DNA of 12,341 nucleotides from UBA922 sp964565405 (GCA_964565405.1 CAZMEW010000025.1:1-12341), one strand, 5' to 3'; shown: positions 1-7,874, counted from the stretch's first letter. A program made the numbers and translations. The notes: generated by a model from the letters alone, not told the origin.

Positions 1-1635
<1,635 letters not shown>

Positions 1636-1974
1636 TAACATATCGGGGTGCATAACAAGCGATTGTTTTCCCAAATTTTTTCGTCGAAATTAATTAAATT
1701 AGATAGTGAGAATAAATATCGGCTTATAACGGTGAAACCGTCAGTCACTTCAGTAGTGACCCGGCAATACCGTGGGAAGTCTCCGCCAGAGGCGGATGAC
1801 CCCGTAACGACTGACCCGAAAGGGGAGGCTTTCTGCCGCAAGGCAGATTGCAAAACGCCGACTCTTGCTAAGTCAAACTGAGATTATGCACGTCTCTACT
1901 GTAAGTAGAGATAGCTACGATCCAGGGCAAGAAGAAGATATAGTCTACCCCACACGAAAGTGTGGAATCATGTA
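1636..1974 (+). ncRNA. Group I-type intron in 23S rRNA after position 2500 (no ORF)
   Basis: The universal GGCACCTCGATGTCGGCTC of the peptidyl-transferase loop is broken after GGCACCT and resumes at CGATGTCGG (1975). The 339-nt insert has group I features. P1: exon bases 1630-1635 (GCACCT) pair with GGGTGC at 1646-1651, giving the U.G pair typical of a group I 5' splice site. P10: ATCG at 1642-1645 pairs with CGAT at 1975-1978 of the 3' exon. An AAGATATAGTC segment at about 1935-1945 matches the conserved S (P7 3') element. Hairpins are visible at 1744-1760, 1782-1796 and 1893-1911, and a GAAA-capped one at 1950-1965 is likely P9. I could not resolve the R element and full P3-P8 core by eye, so the subgroup is open. 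The frames inside lack LAGLIDADG, GIY-YIG or HNH motifs, so it probably encodes no homing endonuclease. Confidence 0.85.
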
Positions 1975-2340
<366 letters not shown>

Positions 2341-2400
2341 ACACAGAGTTGTGTTTACTGAAGATTGCTAATGTTTACAACTTTGTTACTTTACAATATA
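2341..2400 (+). other. 23S-5S internal transcribed spacer
   Basis: An AT-rich spacer with no tRNA. A small hairpin at 2339-2356 (AAACAC paired with GTGTTT) sits just after the predicted 23S 3' end and could be a processing signal. The spacer leads straight into the long stem that encloses the 5S gene. Confidence 0.6.
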
Positions 2401-2540
2401 AACTGAGTATAGAATCTAGGTGCTTTTTGCGAAGGGGGTCCACCCGTTCTCATCCCGAACACGGAAGTTAAGCCCTTCAGCGCCAATGGTAGTCGCAAGG
2501 CGAGAGTAGGTCGGCGCCTAGATTCTGTACTCAGTTTTTT
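2401..2540 (+). terminator. 5S-flanking long stem with T-tract: processing stem and likely rRNA operon terminator
   Basis: The arms at 2401-2420 and 2517-2536 form a 20-bp stem around the 5S RNA. Its 3' arm ends in CTCAG followed at once by six T (2535-2540). The same arms could act as an RNase processing stem and as a terminator-like element. No other hairpin with a T-tract closes the rRNA operon before the next gene. Confidence 0.5.
2411..2526 (+). rRNA. rrf: 5S ribosomal RNA
   Basis: Recognised from GTCCACCCGTTCTCATCCCGAAC (loops B/C region, about 2439-2460), GGAAGTTAAGCCC and the 3' domain GCGAGAGTAGG. It is about 116 nt, slightly shorter than the usual 120, mainly because helix IV is short (AGTCGCAAGGCGAGAG). 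The ends are approximate because helix I is continued by flanking sequence: 2401-2420 pairs with 2517-2536 over 20 bp with a single G.U pair. It is transcribed with the 23S gene. Confidence 0.93.
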
Positions 2541-2554
2541 GTTTATTCTGATTG

Positions 2555-2584
2555 TTGACAAGTCGCCTTTTTTGTTGTTGTATA
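2555..2584 (+). promoter_or_regulatory. Putative sigma-70-type promoter for the orphan gene at 2619
   Basis: A perfect -35 hexamer TTGACA lies at 2555-2560, just after the rRNA terminator. The -10 is less clear: TTGTAT at 17-bp spacing or TGTATA at 18-bp spacing. This would give a leader of about 30 nt before the ATG at 2619. Confidence 0.45.
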
Positions 2585-2618
2585 TGTGAATCTCGTACAT
2601 GGCAACAAGGGAGGCTGT

Positions 2619-2882
2619 ATGTATCTGACTCTCAGAAAAGATTGGGAAGTATTCAATGCAGCACGCATTGAATACTCTGATGGAAAGATATTGGCTTTTA
2701 GAAAAATACAGACTACGATCATTCGTGCCGGTAGGCATGAGTGTGAGTTAATTCCACACCCACTCGGTCACTCTGAGCCTTGGATTGTTCTTAAGGGAAC
2801 CAAGATTGGGCAGCCTGCGAGTGCGTGGCGTTTTTGGGATGATCCGATGTACGGTGATTTTCAGATTACGATCGAAGAGTAG
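2619..2882 (+). CDS. Small hypothetical protein downstream of the rRNA operon
   Basis: An 87-residue protein that I do not recognise. The ATG at 2619 is chosen because AAGGGAGG (2607-2614) sits 4 nt upstream. This is the only strong Shine-Dalgarno sequence among the genes of this window. An ATG at 2586 would add 11 residues but has no such signal. The protein begins MYLTLRKDWEV and is rich in Trp and charged residues. A central ILAFRKIQTTIIRAGRHE stretch is followed by PHPLGHSEPWIVLKG and ends WRFWDDPMYGDFQ. It has no membrane segment or signal peptide and looks like a small soluble mixed alpha/beta domain. A perfect 12-bp inverted repeat (2648-2676) lies in its 5' part. It stands alone between the rRNA terminator and its own terminator, and the next operon converges on it. 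Confidence 0.65.
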   Translation: MYLTLRKDWEVFNAARIEYSDGKILAFRKIQTTIIRAGRHECELIPHPLGHSEPWIVLKGTKIGQPASAWRFWDDPMYGDFQITIEE

Positions 2883-2952
2883 TATCTGGCGTATCTCTGA
2901 ATGATTCTACCGTACGATTTGTGCGTCTGCCTGAAACAGCCATCGACGTAAA

Positions 2953-2984
2953 ACCCGGTTCTTGTAACCGGGTCTTCGCTTTTT
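2953..2984 (+). terminator. Rho-independent terminator between convergent genes, probably bidirectional
   Basis: The stem ACCCGGTT (2953-2960) pairs with AACCGGGT (2966-2973) around the loop CTTGT. A T-tract at 2980-2984 follows on the + strand, ending the orphan gene. On the - strand the same stem is followed by TTTT, so it can also end the operon arriving from the right. An extra small stem (TCGCTT at 2976-2981 with AAGCGA at 2987-2992) may assist on that strand. Confidence 0.8.
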
Positions 2985-2993
2985 ATAAGCGAC

Positions 2994-3641
2994 TTATTGT
3001 TTTATTTTCATTATCGATGCATTGTCTGCTTCTCCAAATGCAGCTGCGTGGATTGCATACAGGTATTCATTGATTTCGTATGCCCGCCTGCCCCCAGCAG
3101 TATCCCACAAGGGGTCATTTACGTAGACTTTTTTCTTATCTAATCCCGTTACTACATTATAGTGAAAATTGAAGCCGAGATATGCGGTAGAAAGAAAATC
3201 AGAAGTTAATTGTACGACTAGCGGCCTTTTATTTCGTATCTCTTCTTTAATGTCTTCTGCATTTGGAACACGTACTGTCAGTTTTCCTCCGGCTTCTATG
3301 AATTTAATAAAGAATTCAATACACTTTTTCATCTCTTTCCCTTTCATTTTTTCGTGTTTCTTTTTCAGGTGGGTGAGTGTCTTCTTTTTGCTTGCATTTT
3401 TGAATGATGCATTGAAGAGGTGGGGATTCATGGTAACAATTTCCACTTCAAAATTTTGTGATAGGAGATAGAGTCCAAGTTCAGGTGTGTAAGTTCCGAC
3501 ACCCTTGAACAGTGGTATATCTTTTTTAAGTTCATCAATAGACTTTTTGATCCCGTAATATTCTAAAATCATTGCAATAGATGCAACTCCACAATCACTT
3601 GATCCCTTATCTTGTCGTACGAGTGGCACTGAGAGATTCAT
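2994..3641 (-). CDS. C39-like papain-fold cysteine peptidase
   Basis: A 215-residue protein with the peptidase C39-like arrangement. An N-terminal VRQDKGSSDCGVASIAMIL supplies oxyanion-hole Gln10 and nucleophile Cys17. FHYNVVTG supplies His160 and VYVNDP supplies Asp176. C39 domains cut double-glycine leaders when fused to ABC exporters. This one stands alone with no transmembrane region or clear signal peptide, so the substrate is unknown. A Lys-rich segment at about 84-105 lies between the catalytic halves. It is the last gene of the metal-transport operon, and its ATG overlaps the Nudix stop codon in an ATGA (3638-3641), which suggests translational coupling. Family assignment is firm; role is not. 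It could process a peptide or be a bacteriocin-type or housekeeping peptidase. Confidence 0.85.
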   Translation of the reverse strand: MNLSVPLVRQDKGSSDCGVASIAMILEYYGIKKSIDELKKDIPLFKGVGTYTPELGLYLLSQNFEVEIVTMNPHLFNASFKNASKKKTLTHLKKKHEKMKGKEMKKCIEFFIKFIEAGGKLTVRVPNAEDIKEEIRNKRPLVVQLTSDFLSTAYLGFNFHYNVVTGLDKKKVYVNDPLWDTAGGRRAYEINEYLYAIHAAAFGEADNASIMKIKQ

Positions 3642-4048
3642 ACATTAAATGGATTAAATTTCCGGTCTAGGATTTGTAGGATCGGCTGATAGAGAGGTTC
3701 TGGCAGATCGTCCCAGGAATACCATTCTATTTGTTCGCATTTTTCTGGTTCCATATTCTTTATCTCACCCTTGAGATATTCGGCCACCATAAAAATTCCG
3801 ATATAATGTTTGTTTTCTTTTTCAAAAATATCATTGGTTACCGTACCAAAACGAATATTGGTAATTTCAATATCTACTTCTTCTTTTACTTCACGACGGA
3901 GACAATCTTCCCATGACTCTTTGTATTCTAGATGGCCTCCCACAAATCCCCAGCACCCTTTGCCCAGGCTATTTTTTCTTTTGAGCATGAGAATTTTTCC
4001 CTCCTTAATGATAATTCCTACAATTCCTACGCGCGGTCTGTTTTCCAT
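3638..4048 (-). CDS. Nudix hydrolase, NUDT15/MutT-like
   Basis: A 136-residue single-domain Nudix protein. The Nudix box runs from Gly38 to Ile60, with GHLEYKE, then seven residues, then REVKEEVDI. It matches GX5EX7REUXEEXGU except that Asp59 replaces the second Gly. The catalytic glutamates (Glu53, Glu56, Glu57) are present and would bind Mg2+. The downstream VTNDIF, KHYIGIFMVAEY and NMEPEKCEQIEWYSWDDLP segments resemble NUDT15 and YjhB-type enzymes, which hydrolyse nucleoside triphosphates, including damaged ones. The exact substrate cannot be read from sequence. It starts 5 nt after lgt ends and overlaps the peptidase gene by 4 nt. There is no Shine-Dalgarno sequence, only an A-rich leader. 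It may be a passenger in the operon. Confidence 0.9.
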   Translation of the reverse strand: MENRPRVGIVGIIIKEGKILMLKRKNSLGKGCWGFVGGHLEYKESWEDCLRREVKEEVDIEITNIRFGTVTNDIFEKENKHYIGIFMVAEYLKGEIKNMEPEKCEQIEWYSWDDLPEPLYQPILQILDRKFNPFNV

Positions 4049-4053
4049 ATTTT

Positions 4054-4833
4054 TTACTTTTTACTTTTGTCTTTTAATTTTCTCCATATCCACCATCCGC
4101 TCCACACTATAAATGGAATACTGAGCATCTGTCCAGTGGTAAGGAAGAAACCCTCAAGGTTATGAGGTTCTTTGGTGAATTCGAGTAAAAATCGTGTAGT
4201 AAAGTAAGTTAAAAGGAAAAAGTAGAAAGTCAAAAGACGAGAGTGGGTTGGTTGGATTTTCTTATATACGTACAACGTTATACCAAAGATAATAAAACAA
4301 GTTAATGCTTCGTATAGTTGTTGTGGATGACGGAGAATTATCTCAGAATCAACCCTCTGAAAATATACGCCCCAGGGAACGTCAGTAATCTTCCCAATAA
4401 TTTCTGAATTGAAGTAATTCCCGATTCGGATACAACCAGCAAGTAGGGGAATCGGTACGACCATGAGATCGAGGTAATCTTTCAGATCTATTTTTTTTAT
4501 TTTTTGGTACAGCCAGGCTGTAAGTAGGAGACCTATTGCTAGTCCATGACTTGATAGCCCTCCATGATTGATAAAGATAATTTCTTTAGGATTAACCAGA
4601 AAATAGGGCAGATTATAAAAGATAATATGTCCTAGCCGTGCACCTATAAGACCACCAATAATGAGCCAAATAGAAAAGTCATAGATTACATTGAGTTTTT
4701 CGTTTTCTTTTTTGCTGAGAAGATAATATGTTACGAGACATACGATCACTCCTATGCCAAGCATGGCTCCATACCATCGGATGATGAATGGATCGAATTC
4801 GATGAGAATCGGATTGAGATTATTTACCAACAT
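4054..4833 (-). CDS. lgt: Prolipoprotein diacylglyceryl transferase
   Basis: A 259-residue polytopic membrane protein, close to the usual 260-290. Lgt moves diacylglycerol from phosphatidylglycerol to the lipobox cysteine of prelipoproteins in the inner membrane. Visible family motifs are RWYG (19-22), GGLSSHG with His96 (the E. coli His103 position), and the signature IRIGNYFNSEIIG with Arg136. RHPQQLYEA follows at 168-176 and RFLLEF with Arg214 at 214-219. By alignment from memory Arg136 and Arg214 correspond to E. coli Arg143 and Arg239. A Lys (221) stands where E. coli has another Arg in FFRQP. The start overlaps the permease gene by 14 nt. The divergent binding protein in this window has a lipobox and is a natural client. 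Confidence 0.96.
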   Translation of the reverse strand: MLVNNLNPILIEFDPFIIRWYGAMLGIGVIVCLVTYYLLSKKENEKLNVIYDFSIWLIIGGLIGARLGHIIFYNLPYFLVNPKEIIFINHGGLSSHGLAIGLLLTAWLYQKIKKIDLKDYLDLMVVPIPLLAGCIRIGNYFNSEIIGKITDVPWGVYFQRVDSEIILRHPQQLYEALTCFIIFGITLYVYKKIQPTHSRLLTFYFFLLTYFTTRFLLEFTKEPHNLEGFFLTTGQMLSIPFIVWSGWWIWRKLKDKSKK

Positions 4834-5638
4834 AGCTCTTGGACATGCGCTTAATAAAGCTAATAAGTATAAAAACAGCAGTACCGACTAGAATGATGAG
4901 TGCGCCAGATGGAAGATCAAGATAGTAGGAGAGTATGAGTCCAGCGATCGACATGATAAAGGCAATCACCATTGCAATTTTTTGGAATGAAAAAAATGAA
5001 GGGGCGATGAGCTTTGCAACCGCGCTGGGGGTAATTATAAGCGCGCTTACGAGGATAATCCCAACTAATTTTACACTCGCAATAATTGCAAGAGCGCTGA
5101 GAATGTAGAGCGCCAGATCATAGCGTGCAGGGGAGATGCCCGAAAGATAAGCTCCGTCTTTATCGAATGTAATAAACGTAAGCTGTCGATTGAAGGTTGA
5201 TAGTAGTATGAAGACCATTAGTCCGATTCCTCCAATAGTCCAGACGTCACTCGTATTGATTGCAAGAATATTCCCAAATAAGTAGCTCATGAGTTCGGGC
5301 TGGTATCCCTCGTGGAAATGCATGAGAATAATACCCACTGCCATACTCGTGGTGAACATGAAGCCAATTGCTGTATCCTGGCTTAGATTTGTTTTTTTCT
5401 CAATAAAAAATAATATTACGGCAAGTAGTACTCCGAATAGGAGTGCGGTTGGAAGTGGCGCAAACCCTGCGATAATAGCAAACGCGATTCCCCCGAGGGA
5501 AGCATGTGCGATTCCATCACCGATAAAACTCATTTTTCGTGACACGAGAAAGGTGCCTAGCCATCCAAGAATAAGAGAAATGATAGCTCCTCCGATGAGT
5601 GCTCGCTGCATGAATGGGTAAGTGAGAAATTCTAACAT
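4820..5638 (-). CDS. znuB: Metal ABC transporter permease, ZnuB/MntB/TroC family
   Basis: A 272-residue hydrophobic protein with about eight transmembrane helices, the normal size for the ABC-3 family that imports Zn2+ or Mn2+. The segment SFIGDGIAHASLGGIAFAI (about 36-54) is the family's conserved cytoplasmic loop, and the C-terminal half contains the KLVGIILVSALIITPSAVAKLIA segment typical of ZnuB. It would form the membrane channel with the ATPase encoded 5 nt upstream (stop at 5644). Zinc is preferred over manganese because the operon begins with a Fur-family regulator with Zur-like features and the ATPase ends in HHHHE. Metal identity remains inference. Confidence 0.95.
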   Translation of the reverse strand: MLEFLTYPFMQRALIGGAIISLILGWLGTFLVSRKMSFIGDGIAHASLGGIAFAIIAGFAPLPTALLFGVLLAVILFFIEKKTNLSQDTAIGFMFTTSMAVGIILMHFHEGYQPELMSYLFGNILAINTSDVWTIGGIGLMVFILLSTFNRQLTFITFDKDGAYLSGISPARYDLALYILSALAIIASVKLVGIILVSALIITPSAVAKLIAPSFFSFQKIAMVIAFIMSIAGLILSYYLDLPSGALIILVGTAVFILISFIKRMSKSYVGK

Positions 5639-5643
5639 ATTAT

Positions 5644-6378
5644 TTATTCGTGATGGTGATGATAAACTCCTACCCCTGACCCATAAAGTTCTTTTAGTAC
5701 TTTGGGAGTAATTGCGAGCGAGGGTACCCCTTGGCAGATTTTTTTCTTATTGATGCAGATGACAGCGTCTGCAAATCGATGTACGATTGAGATATCGTGA
5801 GAAATAACAATACAGGTGGTACCGTGTTCTTTGTTTATTTTTTCAATGATACTGTAGAGTGTTCCTTCTCCCTCGATATCAATACCTGTCGAGGGTTCAT
5901 CAAGCACCAAAATATCTTTTTCATGGAAAATTGCCCGCGCAATTAATGCTCTTTGAAATTGTCCCCCTGAGAGAGTACCTAACTTTTGGTGTCTCTCCTC
6001 CTTCAATCCCACTTCTTCCAAAACATCTTTGATATTTTTGTATCGGTGACCCTGGTCACGACATTGGTATACGGCCAAAAATTCTTCGACTGTGATCGGC
6101 AGGGTGCGGTCAAATTGTAATTGCTGGGGTACGTAGCCAATATGAGTACGCATTTCGTGTGGTGTTTTTCCCTCAATTGTGATCGATCCTTCGGTTGGCG
6201 AAAGGAGTCCGATAATTGCTCGAACAAGTGTAGTTTTTCCTGAACCATTCGGCCCGATAAGTGCTGTGACTGATCCTTTTTGTATACCACAAGATACGTG
6301 TTCAAGTACCGTAACCTGGTTGTATCGGTGGCTTATGTTTTTTATATCGATATAGGGCTTGATCATTTCTTTTTGCAT
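5644..6378 (-). CDS. znuC: Metal ABC transporter ATP-binding protein
   Basis: A 244-residue ABC ATPase. Walker A is GPNGSGKTT (42-50), the Q-loop glutamine lies in GYVPQQ (81-86), the signature is LSGGQ (136-140), Walker B is ILVLDEP (156-162), and the H-loop is His194 in VISHD. The ABC_Zn/Mn subfamily is suggested by VPQQLQFDRTLPITVEEFL and by the His-rich tail YHHHHE, which may bind zinc. It powers uptake with the permease encoded next. It overlaps the Fur gene by 16 nt if it starts at 6378. A second in-frame ATG at 6366 would give a 4-nt ATGA overlap and may be the true start, since no ribosome-binding sequence separates the two. Confidence 0.96.
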   Translation of the reverse strand: MQKEMIKPYIDIKNISHRYNQVTVLEHVSCGIQKGSVTALIGPNGSGKTTLVRAIIGLLSPTEGSITIEGKTPHEMRTHIGYVPQQLQFDRTLPITVEEFLAVYQCRDQGHRYKNIKDVLEEVGLKEERHQKLGTLSGGQFQRALIARAIFHEKDILVLDEPSTGIDIEGEGTLYSIIEKINKEHGTTCIVISHDISIVHRFADAVICINKKKICQGVPSLAITPKVLKELYGSGVGVYHHHHE

Positions 6379-6761
6379 ATCGTACAGAGTCCGGTCAAGA
6401 TAAATGAATGGCGAACATCAGAAAATCCGGGTATTTTGGGTAATTCTTCATGTCTGCAGCTAATACATTTTGTTTTTTTACAATTTGTGCAGATAATGTG
6501 GTGATGATGGTCTACGTCTTCGTTTTTTTCATAAAATTGTTGCCCATCAATATTTACAACCGGGTCGATCAATTTGAATTCTTTCAAGAGCTCAAGGGTG
6601 CGGTAGATTGACACCCTGTCTACTCTTGCAAGTTTTCGCGCCATGGTAAGTGCACAAAATAATCCCTCTTGCTTGATGAGGTGGTCGGTTATGACCCTAC
6701 GTGGAGTGGTGGCCTTGTAGCCGTGTTTAACTAATTCTTCGAGGAGCCAATTATGCGGCAT
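6363..6761 (-). CDS. Fur-family metal-dependent repressor, Zur-like
   Basis: A 132-residue protein if read from the ATG at 6761. A TTG at 6773 would add four residues but falls in the likely operator. The N-terminal winged helix covers about 1-75, with the DNA-recognition segment DRVSIYRTLELL (48-59). The dimerisation domain has DVDHHHHIIC (82-91). Two CXXC pairs, Cys91/Cys94 and Cys126/Cys129, form the structural zinc site of Fur and Zur proteins. His85-88 and His118 are candidate regulatory ligands. As first gene of a zinc/manganese-type transporter operon it is most likely Zur, repressing this operon and the divergent binding-protein gene when metal is plentiful. PerR, Mur or Fur cannot be excluded by sequence alone. 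Confidence 0.92.
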   Translation of the reverse strand: MPHNWLLEELVKHGYKATTPRRVITDHLIKQEGLFCALTMARKLARVDRVSIYRTLELLKEFKLIDPVVNIDGQQFYEKNEDVDHHHHIICTNCKKTKCISCRHEELPKIPGFSDVRHSFILTGLCTICKKK

Positions 6762-6765
6762 ATGT

Positions 6766-6784
6766 AATTGCAAATGATATTCAA
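6766..6784. promoter_or_regulatory. Candidate Zur/Fur operator on the fur side
   Basis: AATTGCAAAT lies at 6766-6775, within an imperfect 17-bp dyad (6768-6784) centred on G6776 with outer arms TTG and CAA. It spans the predicted transcription start of the fur operon. The same decamer occurs in inverted orientation at 6834-6843 beside the opposite promoter. Confidence 0.45.
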
Positions 6785-6785
6785 T

Positions 6786-6813
6786 AGTATAGCAGTATTA
6801 TGGGATAAATCAA
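6786..6813 (-). promoter_or_regulatory. Promoter of the fur-znuCB-lgt-nudix-peptidase operon
   Basis: On the - strand, TTGATT (-35, 6808-6813) and TATACT (-10, 6786-6791) are separated by 16 bp. A TG dinucleotide one base upstream of the -10 makes an extended -10. Transcription would start near 6779, about 18 nt before the ATG at 6761. Confidence 0.6.
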
Positions 6814-6835
6814 CAGTTTATTCACAGCAATCTAT

Positions 6836-6864
6836 TTGCAATTGAAAATGAATTGCATTATCAT
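6836..6864 (+). promoter_or_regulatory. Promoter of the binding-protein gene with embedded palindromic operator
   Basis: TTGCAA (-35, 6836-6841) and TATCAT (-10, 6859-6864) are 17 bp apart. A perfect 7-bp inverted repeat, TGCAATT (6837-6843) and AATTGCA (6851-6857) with a 7-bp centre, fills the space between the two boxes, the classic position for a repressor. Transcription would begin near 6871, leaving about 28 nt before the ATG at 6899. Confidence 0.55.
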
Positions 6865-6898
6865 ACATTGGTCGAATAGATCAATAATCTTATATTAT

Positions 6899-7771
6899 AT
6901 GAGAATATCTCGTATTTTGTTATTCTGTTTTATTGCGCTGTTGTTTGTCGGCAGCGGGTGCTCGATCGGTACTCCAGATAAACCGAAGGTCGCAGCAACC
7001 ATTTTTCCTGTATATGATTTGGTGCGCATTGTCGGTGGGGATACTATAGATACAGTTTTGATACTTCCTCCTGGAGCAAGTCCACATACCTTCGAACCTA
7101 CACCATCTACGATCAAACAACTCCGTGGTACTTCCCTTATTTTCCAAATTGGACATGGTCTTGATCAGTGGACTGCCCCTCTAGTCTCATCTCTCGCTCA
7201 GGTCAAATTGGTCACCATGGATAAAAATATCCAACTTCGTGATTCAGATGATACTGATGAGCCCGGGAGCGACGCGTTTGATCCTCATTATTGGATGGAT
7301 CCGACCAATGGATATATTATGATTGATACTATTGTCGAGGAATTGTCGAAACTTGATCCAGAGCATGCACAAGAATTTGCTGAGCGTGCCAATAAATTCA
7401 AAGACGAACTTGAACGTAAAGATTTTCAGTGGCAAAAAGATATGGCAACTCTTACTAATAAAAATCTCGTTACTNNNNNNNNNNGGTATTTTGCAGATCA
7501 TTTTCAATTACGTATTGTTGCAACTTTCGAACCTTTTCCCGGGAAGGAACCAACTCCTCAGTACCTGATTGACTTGAAAGAGGAGATCGAGAAAAACAAT
7601 ATTAAACTTATGTATCTTGAGCCGCAATTAGCAGCTAGTTCACTTGAATCATTTGCCAAGGACAATGGCATTACTCTCAAAGTTCTTGATCCGGAAGGGT
7701 CAGGGGATCGAACCAGTTTTCTCGAGATGATTGATTATAATGTGAAGACAATTTTGGAAAATCAGAAGTAG
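6899..7771 (+). CDS. znuA: Metal ABC transporter substrate-binding lipoprotein, ZnuA/TroA family (contains assembly gap)
   Basis: About 290 residues from the ATG at 6899, which starts a proper signal peptide (MRISRILLFCFIALLFVGSGC). Cys21 is the lipidation site. The long frame from an upstream TTG would bury the signal and cross the promoter. Cluster A-I features are PHTFEPTPS with ligand His63, DPHYWMDP with ligand His130, EPQLAASSLESFA, and KVLDPEG with a likely Asp ligand. The third His ligand should lie in the T-x-H-x-A-F segment, which is replaced by ten N (7475-7484). The loop before His130 is acid-rich (DSDDTDEPGSD, 115-125) and not His-rich as in many ZnuA proteins. It would capture zinc or manganese and pass it to the divergently encoded permease and ATPase. 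Confidence 0.94.
   Translation: MRISRILLFCFIALLFVGSGCSIGTPDKPKVAATIFPVYDLVRIVGGDTIDTVLILPPGASPHTFEPTPSTIKQLRGTSLIFQIGHGLDQWTAPLVSSLAQVKLVTMDKNIQLRDSDDTDEPGSDAFDPHYWMDPTNGYIMIDTIVEELSKLDPEHAQEFAERANKFKDELERKDFQWQKDMATLTNKNLVTXXXXYFADHFQLRIVATFEPFPGKEPTPQYLIDLKEEIEKNNIKLMYLEPQLAASSLESFAKDNGITLKVLDPEGSGDRTSFLEMIDYNVKTILENQK
7475..7484. other. Assembly gap of 10 N inside the binding-protein gene
   Basis: Ten N interrupt the frame after ...NKNLVT. The frame stays open on both sides, but family spacing suggests the true missing length is 16 nt: five residues (x-H-x-A-F) are expected between Thr and Gly-Tyr-Phe, whereas only three codons fit here. The gap is probably a placeholder. Confidence 0.85.
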
Positions 7772-7790
7772 GTGTGTGTACAGAATCACC

Positions 7791-7823
7791 AATAAGCAGA
7801 ATATACATTCTGCTTATTTGTTT
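7791..7823 (+). terminator. Terminator-like hairpin after the binding-protein gene
   Basis: A perfect 12-bp stem, AATAAGCAGAAT (7791-7802) with ATTCTGCTTATT (7807-7818), has the loop ATAC and lies 20 nt after the stop codon. The T-tract is weak (TTTGTTTA), so it may terminate poorly or mainly stabilise the transcript end. Confidence 0.65.
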
Positions 7824-7874
7824 AGGGTGTGTTATCAGTATTTGTGCTCTATATTATCCACAATCATGAGGGGC

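Noticed and set aside
1648..1881. A 77-residue frame inside the 23S intron as a homing endonuclease or maturase
   Set aside because: It has no LAGLIDADG, GIY-YIG or HNH motif, covers the structured hairpins, and begins inside the internal guide region. It is not supported as a gene.
3169..4165. Plus-strand frames opposite the C39, Nudix and lgt genes
   Set aside because: They are antisense shadows of well-motifed minus-strand genes, with hydrophobic low-complexity sequence and no start signals.
4054..4833. Loss of an essential arginine in Lgt because of TKEP near residue 221
   Set aside because: Counting back from the remembered E. coli C-terminus places the essential Arg239 at RFLLEF (Arg214), which is present. 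The Lys is at another conserved but less critical position.
6003..6305. A second 100-residue minus-strand frame within znuC
   Set aside because: It overlaps the Walker A to signature region of an intact ABC ATPase in another frame and has no own features.
6836..6898. Upstream TTG start adding 21 residues to the binding lipoprotein
   Set aside because: It would cover the predicted promoter and operator and hide the signal peptide. The ATG at 6899 gives a normal lipoprotein leader.
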